A stretch of DNA of 64,000 bases, taken from contig NZ_LISW01000002.1 of assembly GCF_001905735.1 (NCBI RefSeq), positions 62,001 through 126,000 of the forward strand, written 5' to 3'. Source of the stretch: Streptomyces sp. CB01249. GTDB lineage: Bacteria; Actinomycetota; Actinomycetes; Streptomycetales; Streptomycetaceae. Both the position numbers and the translations under genes were made by a program. Below the pieces are notes generated by a model. It did no database searches, was not told where the DNA came from, and worked only from the letters and a program-made list of their open reading frames with translations. The number at the start of each line of letters is the position of its first letter. The stretch's first letter is position 1. Positions 41,645 through 50,338 of this stretch are shown one piece after another.

Positions 41645-43216
41645 TTACTTCACGTTGACGCCGCTCCAGGCCGCGTCGACGGCCTTGAGCTCGGCGCTGT
41701 CGGCGCCGTAGAGGTCGGTCGCCGCCTTCTCGGTGGCGGTGCGGGCGTCCGCGTAGTCGGTGGTGGAGGTCATGTACTCGGACAGGGCCTTGTACCAGAT
41801 CTGGACGGCCTTGTCCCGGCCGATGCCGGTGACGGTGGAGCCGTCGGAGGTCGGGGAGTCGTAGTCGACGCCGTTGATGGTCTTCGCGCCGCTGCCCTCG
41901 GACAGCAGGTAGAAGAAGTGGTTGGCGACGCCCGAGGAGTAGTGGACGTCGAGGTCGCCGACGCTGCTGTCCCAGTAGTCGGCCGAGCCGCCGTCCTTGC
42001 TGGGCTCGTCCATGTAGCGCAGCGGGCTGCCGTCGCCGTTGATGTCGATCTTCTCGCCGATGAGGTAGTCGCCGACGTCGGTCGCGTTGTCGGCGAAGAA
42101 CTCGACGGAGGTGCCGAGGATGTCGCTGGTGGCCTCGTTGAGCCCGCCGGACTCGCCGGAGTAGTTCAGGTTGGCGGTGGACGAGGTGAGGCCGTGGCTC
42201 ATCTCGTGGCCGGCGACGTCGAGGGCGGTGAGGGCGCTCTTGTTGTCGGCGCCGTCGCCGTACGTCATGCAGAAGCAGCTGTCGTCCCAGAAGGCGTTGA
42301 CGTACGCGTCGCCGTAGTGGACCCGGGAGTACGCGGCCTTGCCGTCGCCCGCGATGCCGTCGCGGCCGAAGGCGGACTTGTAGAAGTCCCAGGTCTGCGC
42401 GGCGCCGTAGTGGGCGTCGACGGCGGCGGTCTGGCGGTCGTTGCCGGTGCCGTCGCCCCAGGTGTCGTCGTCGTCCGTGACGAGGTCGCCGGTGCCGCTC
42501 TCGCCCTGGTTGAGGTCGTACGTCTTGTGGCCGCCGCGGTCGCCGTCGGTCAGCTCGAAGCCGGAGCCGGACGCGGTGGTGGAGAGGTCGACCTTGCCGC
42601 TGTACTGGCTGTTGCCGACGCCGGCGGTCTCGATCTCCTCGTAGCTCTGGAGGACCTTGCCGGTGGTGGCGTCGGTGATGACGCGCTTGCGGCTGGGGGT
42701 GCCGTCCTTCTGGACGCCGGTCTTCACGGATTCCAGGGCGAGGACGGGGGTGCCGTCACCGGCCCAGATCACCTTGCGGGCGCTCGCCGCGGTCTTGATC
42801 TTCGGCGTGGTGGACGGCACGGATATGCGGGCCGTGGTCGCCTTGGTGACGCTCTTGAGCTTGCCGTTCGCGGCGGTGTGGGTGACGAGGTCGCCGCCGA
42901 GGACGGGCAGTCCGGCGTAGGTGCGCTCGTAGCGGGTGTGGACGGTGCCGTTGGCGTCCTTGATCACGTCACGCGCGATCAGCTTCTCCTTGGCGCCCAG
43001 CTTCAGTGCGGAGGCGGTGGAGGAGGCGTCGGACTGGGCGGTCTTGATGGCGGCGGTGCGCGCCGAGGCGCTGCTGAAGGCCGGGGTGGAGGTGGCGGCG
43101 GAGTCGCCGGGCGTGTTCGGGTGGGCGTTCGCCGCACCGGACTGGATGCCGACGAGGACCATCGCGGCCACGGCGGCCAGGGCAGCGGTGCGACGGGTGT
43201 TCATGTGGGGGGTCAT
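41645..43216 (-). CDS. Secreted M4 (thermolysin-like) neutral protease
   Basis: 523 aa preproenzyme. The signal peptide ends near ANA-H (31-32). The propeptide contains the FTP domain (KLGAKEKLIARDVIKDANGTVHTRYERTYAGLPVLGGDLV, about 72-110) and a PepSY-like region. Mature catalytic domain: HEMSH at 337-341, third zinc ligand Glu361 in GGLNEATSD, and a catalytic His in DVHYSSGVANHFFYLL. There is an unusual CFC pair (about 314-316). ATG 43216 is chosen because GGAG lies 6 nt upstream and the signal peptide follows; ATG 43204 is a second in-frame option. It degrades extracellular protein during growth on complex media. Confidence 0.92.
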   Translation of the reverse strand: MTPHMNTRRTAALAAVAAMVLVGIQSGAANAHPNTPGDSAATSTPAFSSASARTAAIKTAQSDASSTASALKLGAKEKLIARDVIKDANGTVHTRYERTYAGLPVLGGDLVTHTAANGKLKSVTKATTARISVPSTTPKIKTAASARKVIWAGDGTPVLALESVKTGVQKDGTPSRKRVITDATTGKVLQSYEEIETAGVGNSQYSGKVDLSTTASGSGFELTDGDRGGHKTYDLNQGESGTGDLVTDDDDTWGDGTGNDRQTAAVDAHYGAAQTWDFYKSAFGRDGIAGDGKAAYSRVHYGDAYVNAFWDDSCFCMTYGDGADNKSALTALDVAGHEMSHGLTSSTANLNYSGESGGLNEATSDILGTSVEFFADNATDVGDYLIGEKIDINGDGSPLRYMDEPSKDGGSADYWDSSVGDLDVHYSSGVANHFFYLLSEGSGAKTINGVDYDSPTSDGSTVTGIGRDKAVQIWYKALSEYMTSTTDYADARTATEKAATDLYGADSAELKAVDAAWSGVNVK

Positions 43217-43414
43217 GCAAACTCCGTTGCTCGTTCCGTGGGGGGTTACGAGCCGGGAGCCTGCCACCGAATCGGCGCTATTGACGGTGTACCAACAAAT
43301 GCCTCACATTTCTTTGACCAGTTCTTGTCCGACTGAGGGACTGTCATGTCCGTTATCCGGCGGCCTTTGACCGGTCGGGACCGGGTGTGTCGGGATCAGG
43401 TGTCCGGACATGCG

Positions 43415-43451
43415 GGAGCCCCCGGCCGCAGGACGTTCGGCCGGGGGCTCC
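43415..43451 (-). terminator. Terminator downstream of the TerD gene
   Basis: Perfect 14-bp stem (GGAGCCCCCGGCCG arm), 9-nt loop, 18 bp after the TerD stop. Confidence 0.75.
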
Positions 43452-43469
43452 TCGAAGGGCTTGCCTGCG

Positions 43470-44045
43470 TCAGAGGGTGACGCCGAAGTCCTGGGCGATG
43501 CCGCGCAGGCCGGAGGCGTAGCCCTGGCCCACGGCGCGGAACTTCCAGTCGGCGCCGTTGCGGTACAGCTCGCCGAAGACCATGGCGGTCTCGGTGGCGG
43601 CGTCCTCGCTCAGGTCGTAGCGGGCGATCTCGGCGCCGCCGGCCTGGTTGAGGATGCGGATGTACGCGTTGCGCACCTGGCCGAAGTTCTGGCTGCGGGT
43701 CTCGGCGTCGTAGATCGAGACCGGGAAGACGATCTTGTCGACGTCGGCCGGCAGGCCCGCCAGGTTGACGTTGATCTGCTCGTCGTCGCCCTCGCCCGCA
43801 CCCGTGAGGTTGTCACCGGTGTGCACGATGGTCTGGTCCGGGGTCGCCTTGTTGTTGAAGAAGACGAAGTGACCGTCGGAGTAGACCTTGCCGCCCGCGT
43901 TGACCGCGATCGCCGAGGCGTCGAGGTCGAAGTCGGTGCCGGTGGTGGTACGGACGTCCCAGCCGAGGCCGACCGTGACGGCGGTGAGGCCGGGGGCCTC
44001 CTTGGTGAGGGAGACGTTGCCGCCCTTGGACAGGCTTACTGCCAT
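43470..44045 (-). CDS. TerD-family protein
   Basis: 191 aa, the typical TerD length. Conserved motifs are VSLSKGGNVSLTKEAPGLTAVTVGLGWD, DLDASAIAVNAGGKV, HTGDNLTGAGEGDDEQI (the calcium-binding acidic loop) and AYIRILNQAGGAEIARYDLSED. TerD proteins bind calcium and are linked to tellurite resistance, stress and, in Streptomyces, to development and programmed death. AAAGGGA precedes ATG 44045. Multiple TerD paralogues are normal in Streptomyces, so no specific symbol is given. Monocistronic with a strong terminator. Confidence 0.93.
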   Translation of the reverse strand: MAVSLSKGGNVSLTKEAPGLTAVTVGLGWDVRTTTGTDFDLDASAIAVNAGGKVYSDGHFVFFNNKATPDQTIVHTGDNLTGAGEGDDEQINVNLAGLPADVDKIVFPVSIYDAETRSQNFGQVRNAYIRILNQAGGAEIARYDLSEDAATETAMVFGELYRNGADWKFRAVGQGYASGLRGIAQDFGVTL

Positions 44046-44214
44046 GGGAAGTCCCTTTCATCTGTCGGGTGCGGGCTTCGCGGTCACGAAGCTACCGTCA
44101 CAGGTCATAACGCCGACAGGGGACCGCGAGGTTCCGCCCGCCTTTACTTTCTTTGCCGAAGGGCGGCCGGGGCGCCGCAAAAAGAGGTGACGAACAGCTG
44201 GTGGGGCGGGGAAC

Positions 44215-44649
44215 ATGGGTGTCATGTCCGGGCCCTATGTCATCCGCGGTTCGGTCTCCCTGCCGGAGGCCGAGCTCATGTGGCGTTTTTCGCGGTCCTC
44301 CGGGCCCGGCGGCCAGCACGTCAACACCAGCGACTCGCAGGTCGAGCTGCGCTTCGACCTCGCCGCCACCGAGGCGCTGCCCCAGGTGTGGAAGGAACGC
44401 GCGCTGGAGAGGCTGGCGGGCCGGCTGACCGGCGGTGTGATCGCCGTACGCGCGTCGGAGCACCGCTCGCAGTGGCGCAACCGCGAGACGGCCGCCGTGC
44501 GCCTCGCGGCCCTCCTGGCGGAGGCGTCCGCCCCGCCGCCCAGGCCGCGCGTGAAGAAGAAGATCCCCCGCGGGATCAACGAACGCCGGCTGCGCGAGAA
44601 GAAGCAGCGCAGCGACACGAAGCGGGGTCGCTCGGGGCGCGACTGGTAA
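44215..44649 (+). CDS. arfB: Alternative ribosome-rescue factor ArfB (peptidyl-tRNA hydrolase)
   Basis: 144 aa from ATG 44215 (ATG 44224 is equally possible). The RF-1-like domain carries the catalytic GGQ in RSSGPGGQHVNTSDSQVELRF (about residues 30-50), which hydrolyses peptidyl-tRNA on stalled ribosomes. The C-terminal tail is basic and probably disordered (RPRVKKKIPRGINERRLREKKQRSDTKRGRSG), as needed to enter the empty mRNA channel. No release-factor codon-recognition domain is present. The gene lies between TerD and a convergent flavin reductase. Confidence 0.92.
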   Translation: MGVMSGPYVIRGSVSLPEAELMWRFSRSSGPGGQHVNTSDSQVELRFDLAATEALPQVWKERALERLAGRLTGGVIAVRASEHRSQWRNRETAAVRLAALLAEASAPPPRPRVKKKIPRGINERRLREKKQRSDTKRGRSGRDW

Positions 44650-44679
44650 CGCGGCCCCCGCGCCCGGCGTCCGCCCCCC

Positions 44680-45243
44680 TCAGCCCAGCTGCCGGTACTT
44701 CCCCCGGAAGTACGTCAGCGGTCCGCCGTCCCCGCTCGGGACGTGCGCACTCAGCACGCGGCCGATCACCAGGGTGTGGTCACCCGCGACCACCCGCTGC
44801 TCCGTGCGGCACTCCAGGGTCGCGAGCGCGCCGCCCGCCAGTGGGGCGCCGGTGACCTCGCCGCGTACGTACGGGATGTCCTCGAAGAGCAGCCGGTCGC
44901 TGATCCGGCCCTTCATCGCGAACCGGCCCGCGATGTGCCGCTGGCTCTCCGCCAGCACGGACACCGCCCACAGCGGCTGCTCCGCGAGCAGGTCGTCCAT
45001 CCGCGAGTCGTTGCGCAGGCTCACCATCACCAGCGGCGGGTCCAGGGACACGGACATGAAGGCGGTCGCGGTCATGCCGACGTCCTCACCGCGCCCGTCC
45101 GCGTCGAGCGGCGGCTCCTGGGCGGTGACCAGCACCACGCCGGCCGCCAGCCGGGACAGGGCGGCACGGAACTCTTCGTTGCTCACCCCCTCAGCATGGG
45201 GGACGGCCTCGGTACGCGGGGTGGGGGGTTTCGTCTGCAACAC
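44680..45243 (-). CDS. Flavin reductase family protein
   Basis: 187 aa. Flavin reductase/FMN-binding split-barrel: FRAALSRLAAGVVLVTAQEPP, MTATAFMSVSLDPPLVMVSLRNDSRMDDLL, FAVSVL-like LWAVSVLAESQ and GDHTLVIGRVLSAH. Such enzymes reduce FMN or FAD with NAD(P)H for two-component monooxygenases. GTG 45243 is supported by TAGCGT 7 nt upstream; an internal GTG 45186 is the alternative. The partner oxygenase is not in the window. Confidence 0.87.
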   Translation of the reverse strand: MLQTKPPTPRTEAVPHAEGVSNEEFRAALSRLAAGVVLVTAQEPPLDADGRGEDVGMTATAFMSVSLDPPLVMVSLRNDSRMDDLLAEQPLWAVSVLAESQRHIAGRFAMKGRISDRLLFEDIPYVRGEVTGAPLAGGALATLECRTEQRVVAGDHTLVIGRVLSAHVPSGDGGPLTYFRGKYRQLG

Positions 45244-45250
45244 ACCGGGA

Positions 45251-45256
45251 ACGCTA
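45251..45256 (-). promoter_or_regulatory. Leaderless -10 box (TAGCGT) of the flavin reductase gene
   Basis: TAGCGT, 7 nt from GTG 45243. Confidence 0.5.
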
Positions 45257-45360
45257 GCCGCGCGTTCCGCGCCCCCGCATCGGGCCAGGGGACCAGCCGG
45301 GTCCTAGGACCGCCGGTTTTCGTCACCTCTCTGACCTGCTGTGACCTCTTCCCGCTCGTT

Positions 45361-45376
45361 TGTGACTTGAGTCACA
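45361..45376. promoter_or_regulatory. Palindrome TGTGACT-TG-AGTCACA upstream of cdgB
   Basis: 7-bp arms with a 2-nt centre, 94 bp upstream of cdgB. It resembles a regulator site, but spacing does not fit the BldD consensus exactly. Confidence 0.5.
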
Positions 45377-45397
45377 GAGTGCAATATTTGCTGACCC

Positions 45398-45414
45398 TGT
45401 GTACCGGGTGCACA
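45398..45414. promoter_or_regulatory. Second palindrome (TGTG-N-ACC-N-GGT-N-CACA) upstream of cdgB
   Basis: 17-bp interrupted palindrome 56 bp upstream of cdgB and 22 bp downstream of the first. Unknown regulator. Confidence 0.45.
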
Positions 45415-45469
45415 GCTCGCTGTGATTCAGTGGCCGTGACACTGCAGTAAGTACGTCACGTACGTCGAT

Positions 45470-47146
45470 ATGAATTCTGGAGTGCTGTCGAGGTCTCGGG
45501 GAGTGCGAGCGATGGACGCCGAGTCGGAGCCCTACGTCCGTCTCGCGACGATGCGGCAGCTGCACCAGGCCGTCGCCGATCTCAACACGGCGCGGAGCCT
45601 GGCCGACACCCTGCAGACGGTGGCCGACGGGATCGTCGCCAACCTCGGCTACGAGCTTGCCTGCGTCAACCTCGTCCGCCCCGACGGCGACCTCGTCGTC
45701 GCCGCCCTCGCCGGGAACCACGCCGCCGAGGCCCTGATCACCGGCCGGGTCGGCTCCCGCACCTCCTGGGAACGCCGGCTGCTCATGGGCGAGGCGTGGG
45801 ACGGGCTGCGGTTCATACCGCACACCGAGGGCTGGGTCCTCCTGGACGACGACGTGCCGCAGTGGCACACGGAGGGCCCCGAGCCGCGCTTCGAGGACGA
45901 GTGGCACCCGCAGGACCGGCTGTACGCCCCGATGTACGCGTCCGGCGGCGGCTCGGACCTGCTGGGCGTCATATCCGTCGACCGGCCGCGCAACGGACGC
46001 CGCCCGGGCGCCTGGGGCCGCGAGGCGCTCCATATGTACGCCTCGCAGTCCGCCATCGCGATCAGCAACGCCAGGCTCCGGGCCAACATGCAACGGGCCC
46101 TGGTCCGGCTGGAGCGCGAGCAGCAGGCGCTCCGGGCCAGCGAGGAATCCTTCCGCCAGGCATTCGAGTACGCCCCCAGCGGCATGGCCATCGCCGAGCT
46201 GGGCGGCGACCAGCAGGGGCGGCTGCTGCGGACGAACGACGCGCTGTGCCGGCTGCTGGGCCGCCCCGCGTCGGTGCTGCGCCGCTACTCCTTCGCTGAC
46301 CTGGTCCACCCCGAGGACATCGGCACCCTGCTCCGTACCTCCGCCGAGGGCGGCCGGGCCGAGCTGCGCCTGGGCCGGCGGGACGGCTCGTACCTGTGGG
46401 TGTCGCTGCGCAACTCCGTGGTCGCGGACACGGCGGACGGGCCGCGCTTCCTGCTGACGCACGTCGAGGACATCGAGGAGCGCAAGCGCCATGAGCTGAA
46501 CCTCGCGCACCGCGCCTCGCACGACGCGCTCACCGGGCTGCCCAACAGCGCGGAGCTGCGGACCCGGCTCGGCGCCCGGCTGTGCGCCCGGCCGGACGCG
46601 GCGGCGACGACGGACGTCGAGGCGGTGGACGCGGCGTACGGGGACGTGGACGAGACGCGGGGGCACTACCCGGTCGGCGGTCCGGGTGCGCACCCCTTCG
46701 ACCACCATGTGCACGCAGTGGCGCCAGACACATCGCGGGACGATGGGGCGAAGGGGCTCGCGGTCCTCTTCTGCGACCTGGACGGCTTCAAGTCGATCAA
46801 CGACCGCTTCGGGCACCACACGGGTGACGCGGTGCTCATCGAGGTGGCCCGGCGGCTGACCACCTGTGTCCGGGACGGGGACACCGTCGCCCGGCTCGGG
46901 GGTGACGAATTCGTCGTTCTCGCGGACGGCCTGGGTGCGGCGGACGCGGCTGACCTGGCCGTTCGCCTGCGAAATGCGATCATTCCGCCTATTCGGGTCG
47001 ATGGGCGCGCGGTGCGCGTGGGGGCCAGTTTCGGCATCGGCTGGGCGGCCTGCGGGATGACCGCGGAAGAGGTGCTGCGCTCCGCCGACCAGCGGATGTA
47101 CGTGGAGAAGCGGTCGCGGTCGAAGGTTCACCGCAGAGCCGGCTGA
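45470..47146 (+). CDS. cdgB: GAF-PAS-GGDEF diguanylate cyclase (CdgB-like)
   Basis: 558 aa. GAF domain (about 25-205), PAS/PAC domain (about 220-345: SFRQAFEYAPSGMAIAEL; YSFADLVHPEDI; FLLTHVEDIEERK) and GGDEF domain (about 355-555). Catalytic A-site GGDEF is intact and the inhibitory I-site RxxD (RDGD) lies five residues before it. That suggests an active, product-inhibited c-di-GMP synthase. The domain order and location match S. coelicolor CdgB, a BldD-controlled developmental cyclase. A ~70-residue insertion separates DALTGLPNS from LFCDLDGFKSIND. No EAL domain is present. Confidence 0.9.
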   Translation: MNSGVLSRSRGVRAMDAESEPYVRLATMRQLHQAVADLNTARSLADTLQTVADGIVANLGYELACVNLVRPDGDLVVAALAGNHAAEALITGRVGSRTSWERRLLMGEAWDGLRFIPHTEGWVLLDDDVPQWHTEGPEPRFEDEWHPQDRLYAPMYASGGGSDLLGVISVDRPRNGRRPGAWGREALHMYASQSAIAISNARLRANMQRALVRLEREQQALRASEESFRQAFEYAPSGMAIAELGGDQQGRLLRTNDALCRLLGRPASVLRRYSFADLVHPEDIGTLLRTSAEGGRAELRLGRRDGSYLWVSLRNSVVADTADGPRFLLTHVEDIEERKRHELNLAHRASHDALTGLPNSAELRTRLGARLCARPDAAATTDVEAVDAAYGDVDETRGHYPVGGPGAHPFDHHVHAVAPDTSRDDGAKGLAVLFCDLDGFKSINDRFGHHTGDAVLIEVARRLTTCVRDGDTVARLGGDEFVVLADGLGAADAADLAVRLRNAIIPPIRVDGRAVRVGASFGIGWAACGMTAEEVLRSADQRMYVEKRSRSKVHRRAG

Positions 47147-47289
47147 CGTTCTTCCGCGCGTCCCCGCCCGGGTTCCCGCCGAGGTCCTTGTCAATTCTTG
47201 ACATCGTCCATTCGAGGTAGGCTCGGCCGGTCGGCGACGGCCGGCGCTATTCGGCGACGGCTGACGACATGGTGAGGAGTGACCCAGGG

Positions 47290-48264
47290 ATGGCCGGGAA
47301 CAACGGCGCGAGCACACCCGAGGACGACGATCCGTTCGGCTACCTCTACGCGGACGGGCAGGCGGCCGGTGCGCAGCCGCCGGGACAGGGCGGCTACGGC
47401 TACCCGGGTCCCGCCGCCCAGCCGGGTGTGCCCCGGACCTCGTACAACCAGGTGCGGACCGTCGGTGAGCGCCAGTACGGGCAGCAGGTGCCGCAGCAGC
47501 AGGCGTACGGCTACCCGCCCCAGGCGCCCCAGGGCCAGTACGGCCAGCCCAGCCCGCAGTACGCCGCCCCGGAGACGTATCCCGGCGGCGCGGCCACCAC
47601 GCAGGTGCCGCAGCAGGGCGGTCGCGGCGGCGGTTCCGGCAAGGGCGGCCCGAACACCAAGGGTCTGCTGATCGCGGCGGTCGCGGTCGTCGCGGTGGTG
47701 CTCATCGGCATCGGCGCGGCGCTGATGACGAGCGACGGCGACAAGGACAAGAAGGCCGAGGCGAACTCCTCGCAGGAGCCCGGCTCGAATGTCGAGGAGT
47801 CCCCGAAGCCGGATCCCTCCCCGACCTCGTCGGCCCCTGCGGAGCTCCCGAAGCAGGACGCGGCCGCGCTCCAGCTGGGCGGCACGGCGCAGCTCGACAA
47901 CTCCGTGAAGGGCGCCAAGAGCGCGAACGGGCAGTACATCAACCTCAACGAGGTGGGCCGCTCGGCGACCTGGTCCGTCGAGGTGCCGGAGGCCGGTGAG
48001 TACACGCTGTTCGTGACGTACGGCGTGCCGGGCAAGGACGCCAAGACCTCGCTGACGGTCAATTCCGAGGACCCGCGCTCCATCAACATGAAGAACTTCG
48101 CCAACGCCCCCGAGGGTGACCTGGAGAAGGGCTGGACGACGACGTACGCCTACGTCAACCTCGTCAAGGGCTCGAACACGCTGATGATCTCGTGCAACGA
48201 GGGCGATCAGTGCGACGCCAATCTGGACCAGCTGTCGCTGAAGGCCGGTCACCAGACCCGCTGA
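47290..48264 (+). CDS. Membrane-anchored surface protein with CBM-like C-terminal domain
   Basis: 324 aa from ATG 47290 (AGGAG 10 nt upstream). Residues 1-125 are a cytosolic Gln/Tyr/Gly/Pro-rich segment (QGQYGQPSPQYA). A single membrane span (GLLIAAVAVVAVVLIGIGAAL, about 128-149) and a Ser/Pro-rich linker follow. The extracellular beta-sandwich, about residues 195-324 (ATWSVEVPEAGEYTLFVTYGV; KGSNTLMISCNEGDQCDANLDQLSL), resembles CBM6/CBM35 carbohydrate-binding modules. It probably binds cell-wall or exopolysaccharide ligands; the two cysteines in CNEGDQC likely form a disulfide. Function unknown. Confidence 0.7.
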   Translation: MAGNNGASTPEDDDPFGYLYADGQAAGAQPPGQGGYGYPGPAAQPGVPRTSYNQVRTVGERQYGQQVPQQQAYGYPPQAPQGQYGQPSPQYAAPETYPGGAATTQVPQQGGRGGGSGKGGPNTKGLLIAAVAVVAVVLIGIGAALMTSDGDKDKKAEANSSQEPGSNVEESPKPDPSPTSSAPAELPKQDAAALQLGGTAQLDNSVKGAKSANGQYINLNEVGRSATWSVEVPEAGEYTLFVTYGVPGKDAKTSLTVNSEDPRSINMKNFANAPEGDLEKGWTTTYAYVNLVKGSNTLMISCNEGDQCDANLDQLSLKAGHQTR

Positions 48265-48281
48265 CCGGCGCCCCAGCCAAT

Positions 48282-48313
48282 CCGGCCCCCTCGCCTCCGG
48301 GCGAGGGGGCCGG
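48282..48313. terminator. Bidirectional terminator
   Basis: Perfect 14-bp stem (CCGGCCCCCTCGCC arm), TCCG loop, between two convergent genes. Confidence 0.8.
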
Positions 48314-48331
48314 TGCGTTTCCGGGGTCCGC

Positions 48332-49183
48332 TCAGCCCATCAGGGCGAGGAAGCCGGCGACCGTGGCGGCCATGGCCTCGCGGCCGGGGGCGATGTACTT
48401 GCGGGGGTCGACGCCCGTGGTGTTCTCGGCCAGGTGGGCGCGGACGGCGCCGGTGAACGCGGTGTTCAGGGCGGTGCCGACGTTGATCTTGACCATGCCG
48501 GAGGCGGCGACGGCCTGGCGGATCTCGTCGTCCGGGACGCCGCTGGAGCCGTGCAGGACGAGCGGGACGGGGACGGCGGCGCGGAGCCGGCCGATCAGCT
48601 CGTGGTCCAGGGCCGCGGTGCGCTCGGTCATGGCGTGCGAGGAGCCGACGGCGACGGCGAGGGCGTCCACGCCGGTCGCGGCGACGTAAGCGGCGGCCTC
48701 GTCCGGGTCGGTGCGGACGCCGGGGGCGTGGGCGTCGAGCGGGGCCTCGCCCTCCTTGCCGCCGACCTTGCCGAGCTCGGCCTCGATCCAGATGCCGCGC
48801 GCGTGGCCCCAGGCGACGGCCTCGGCGGTGGCCCGGACGTTGTCCTCGTAGGTGAGCTTGGACGCGTCGAACATCACGGAGCCGAAGCCCTCGTCGTGGG
48901 CCTGGTGGAGCAGGTCCACGGACTCGACGTGGTCGAGGTGCAGGGCGAGCGGCGCGGAGGAGGTCCGGGCGACGGCGGCGGCGGCCGCGGCTATGGCGGT
49001 GAGCCGGCCGCCGTGGAACTTCACGGCGTTCTCGGAGATCTGGAGGATGGCGGGCGCGCCGGCGCGTTCGGCGCCGGTGGCGATGGCCTCCGCGTGCTCC
49101 AGGGTGATGACGTTGAAGGCGGCGATCCCGCGTCCCTGGGCCTGGGCGGCCGAGACGAGTTCACCGGTGCTGACGAGCGGCAT
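48332..49183 (-). CDS. Class II (tagatose/fructose) bisphosphate aldolase
   Basis: 283 aa, the length of KbaY/GatY/AgaY-type enzymes rather than the longer Fba. Zinc ligands are in ALHLDHVESVD, IWIEAELG and LVLHGSSGVPDD. The catalytic Asp is in the DHVESVDLLHQAHDEGF region. It cleaves tagatose-1,6- or fructose-1,6-bisphosphate to DHAP and glyceraldehyde-3-phosphate. Its position 61 bp after a PfkB sugar kinase and beside nagA, a ROK kinase and an SIS protein favours tagatose-1,6-bisphosphate from galactosamine catabolism (inference). Confidence 0.85.
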   Translation of the reverse strand: MPLVSTGELVSAAQAQGRGIAAFNVITLEHAEAIATGAERAGAPAILQISENAVKFHGGRLTAIAAAAAAVARTSSAPLALHLDHVESVDLLHQAHDEGFGSVMFDASKLTYEDNVRATAEAVAWGHARGIWIEAELGKVGGKEGEAPLDAHAPGVRTDPDEAAAYVAATGVDALAVAVGSSHAMTERTAALDHELIGRLRAAVPVPLVLHGSSGVPDDEIRQAVAASGMVKINVGTALNTAFTGAVRAHLAENTTGVDPRKYIAPGREAMAATVAGFLALMG

Positions 49184-49244
49184 TGCTGACCTCTGTTGTT
49201 TCTCGGGTCCGGCGGGCGGGCCCGGTGCGGGGCGGGGCGCGGCG

Positions 49245-50189
49245 TCAGGCCGCCCCCGCTGCGTGTTCCTCGATGGCGACGCGCGGCAGCAGCTCCTCGT
49301 ACGCCGCGCGGTCGAAGTCGCCCGCGGTGGGGGCCAGCACGGTCGCCGTCGACAGTGCCACCGCCCGGCGCAGCCGGTCCGGCCAGCTCAGGGACTCCAC
49401 GAGGCCGGAGAGCAGTCCGGCCACGGCGGAGTCGCCCGCTCCGGTCGGGTTGCCCTTGACCGGCGCGGGCGGCGAGGCCCGCCAGACGCCGTCCGGGGTG
49501 ACGGCGAGCATGCCGTCCGGGCCGAGCGAGGCGATGACGCCGTGGGCGCCGCGGCGGCGGGCGTCGCGGGTGGCGCGCAGGGGCTCGCGGGAGCCGGTGA
49601 GCTGGGCGAGCTCGTCGGCGTTCGGCTTGATCAGGTCGGGGCGGGCGGCGATGCCCCGTCGCAGCGGTTCGCCGCTGGTGTCCAGGAGGACGGGGACGCC
49701 GGCGGTGCGGGCGAGCCGGACGAGTTCGCCGTACGCGCCGACGTGGATGCCGGGCGGCAGGCTGCCGCACAGGGCGACGGCGTCGGCGGTCTTCAGCAGG
49801 TCCGCGTACGCGCCGAGGAGGGCGGTCCACTCGTCGGCGGTGACGTGCGGTCCCGCCTCGTTGAACTGGGTGGTGTCGCCGGTCGCCGCGTCGGCCACGG
49901 CGAGGGTGCGGCGGGTGTCGCCGGAGACGGGGACGAGCGCGTCGGTGAGGGTGCCGCTCTGCCGGGGGAGCGCGGCGAGCAGGTCGCGCAGGACGCTCCC
50001 GGTGGCGCCGCCGGCGAAGCCGGTGACGACGGTGTCGTGGCCGAGGGCGGTGAGGACGCGGGCGACGTTGAGGCCCTTGCCGCCGGGGCGCTCGGAGAGG
50101 TCGGTGACCCGGTGGCTGGAGTGCGGCACGAGGGCGGGGACGGAGTAGGTGAGGTCGAGTGCCGTGTTCAGCGTGACCGTGAGGATCAC
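49245..50189 (-). CDS. PfkB-family hexose-phosphate kinase (1-phosphofructokinase/tagatose-6-phosphate kinase type)
   Basis: 314 aa. PfkB motifs: RPGGKGLNVARVLTALG (N-terminal substrate box, about 34-50) and VKGNPTGAGDSAVAGLL (C-terminal anion hole and catalytic Asp, about 244-260), with LIKPNADELAQLTG. The family includes FruK and LacC. With the adjacent tagatose/fructose-bisphosphate aldolase it would phosphorylate tagatose-6-phosphate or fructose-1-phosphate. No PTS EII gene is nearby, arguing against FruK. The pair is separated by 149 bp and a hairpin from nagA. Confidence 0.85.
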   Translation of the reverse strand: MILTVTLNTALDLTYSVPALVPHSSHRVTDLSERPGGKGLNVARVLTALGHDTVVTGFAGGATGSVLRDLLAALPRQSGTLTDALVPVSGDTRRTLAVADAATGDTTQFNEAGPHVTADEWTALLGAYADLLKTADAVALCGSLPPGIHVGAYGELVRLARTAGVPVLLDTSGEPLRRGIAARPDLIKPNADELAQLTGSREPLRATRDARRRGAHGVIASLGPDGMLAVTPDGVWRASPPAPVKGNPTGAGDSAVAGLLSGLVESLSWPDRLRRAVALSTATVLAPTAGDFDRAAYEELLPRVAIEEHAAGAA

Positions 50190-50280
50190 CGCGGCCGCCC
50201 TTTCGCGTTCGTTCCGTGCTGCGCGCTGATTCCTTGCCGGAACGCGCTTTCCATGCTGGTTTCCCAGGCGATCATGCCAA

Positions 50281-50324
50281 AGAGGGGGCGGTCGGCCCAG
50301 ACCTCGGGGCCAACCGCCGTCTCT
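50281..50324 (-). terminator. Imperfect hairpin downstream of nagA
   Basis: Arms AGAGGGGGCGGTCGGCCC and GGGGCC/AACCGCCGTCTCT pair with three mismatches. It lies 15 bp after the nagA stop. Confidence 0.5.
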
Positions 50325-50338
50325 TCGTTACGTGGGAG

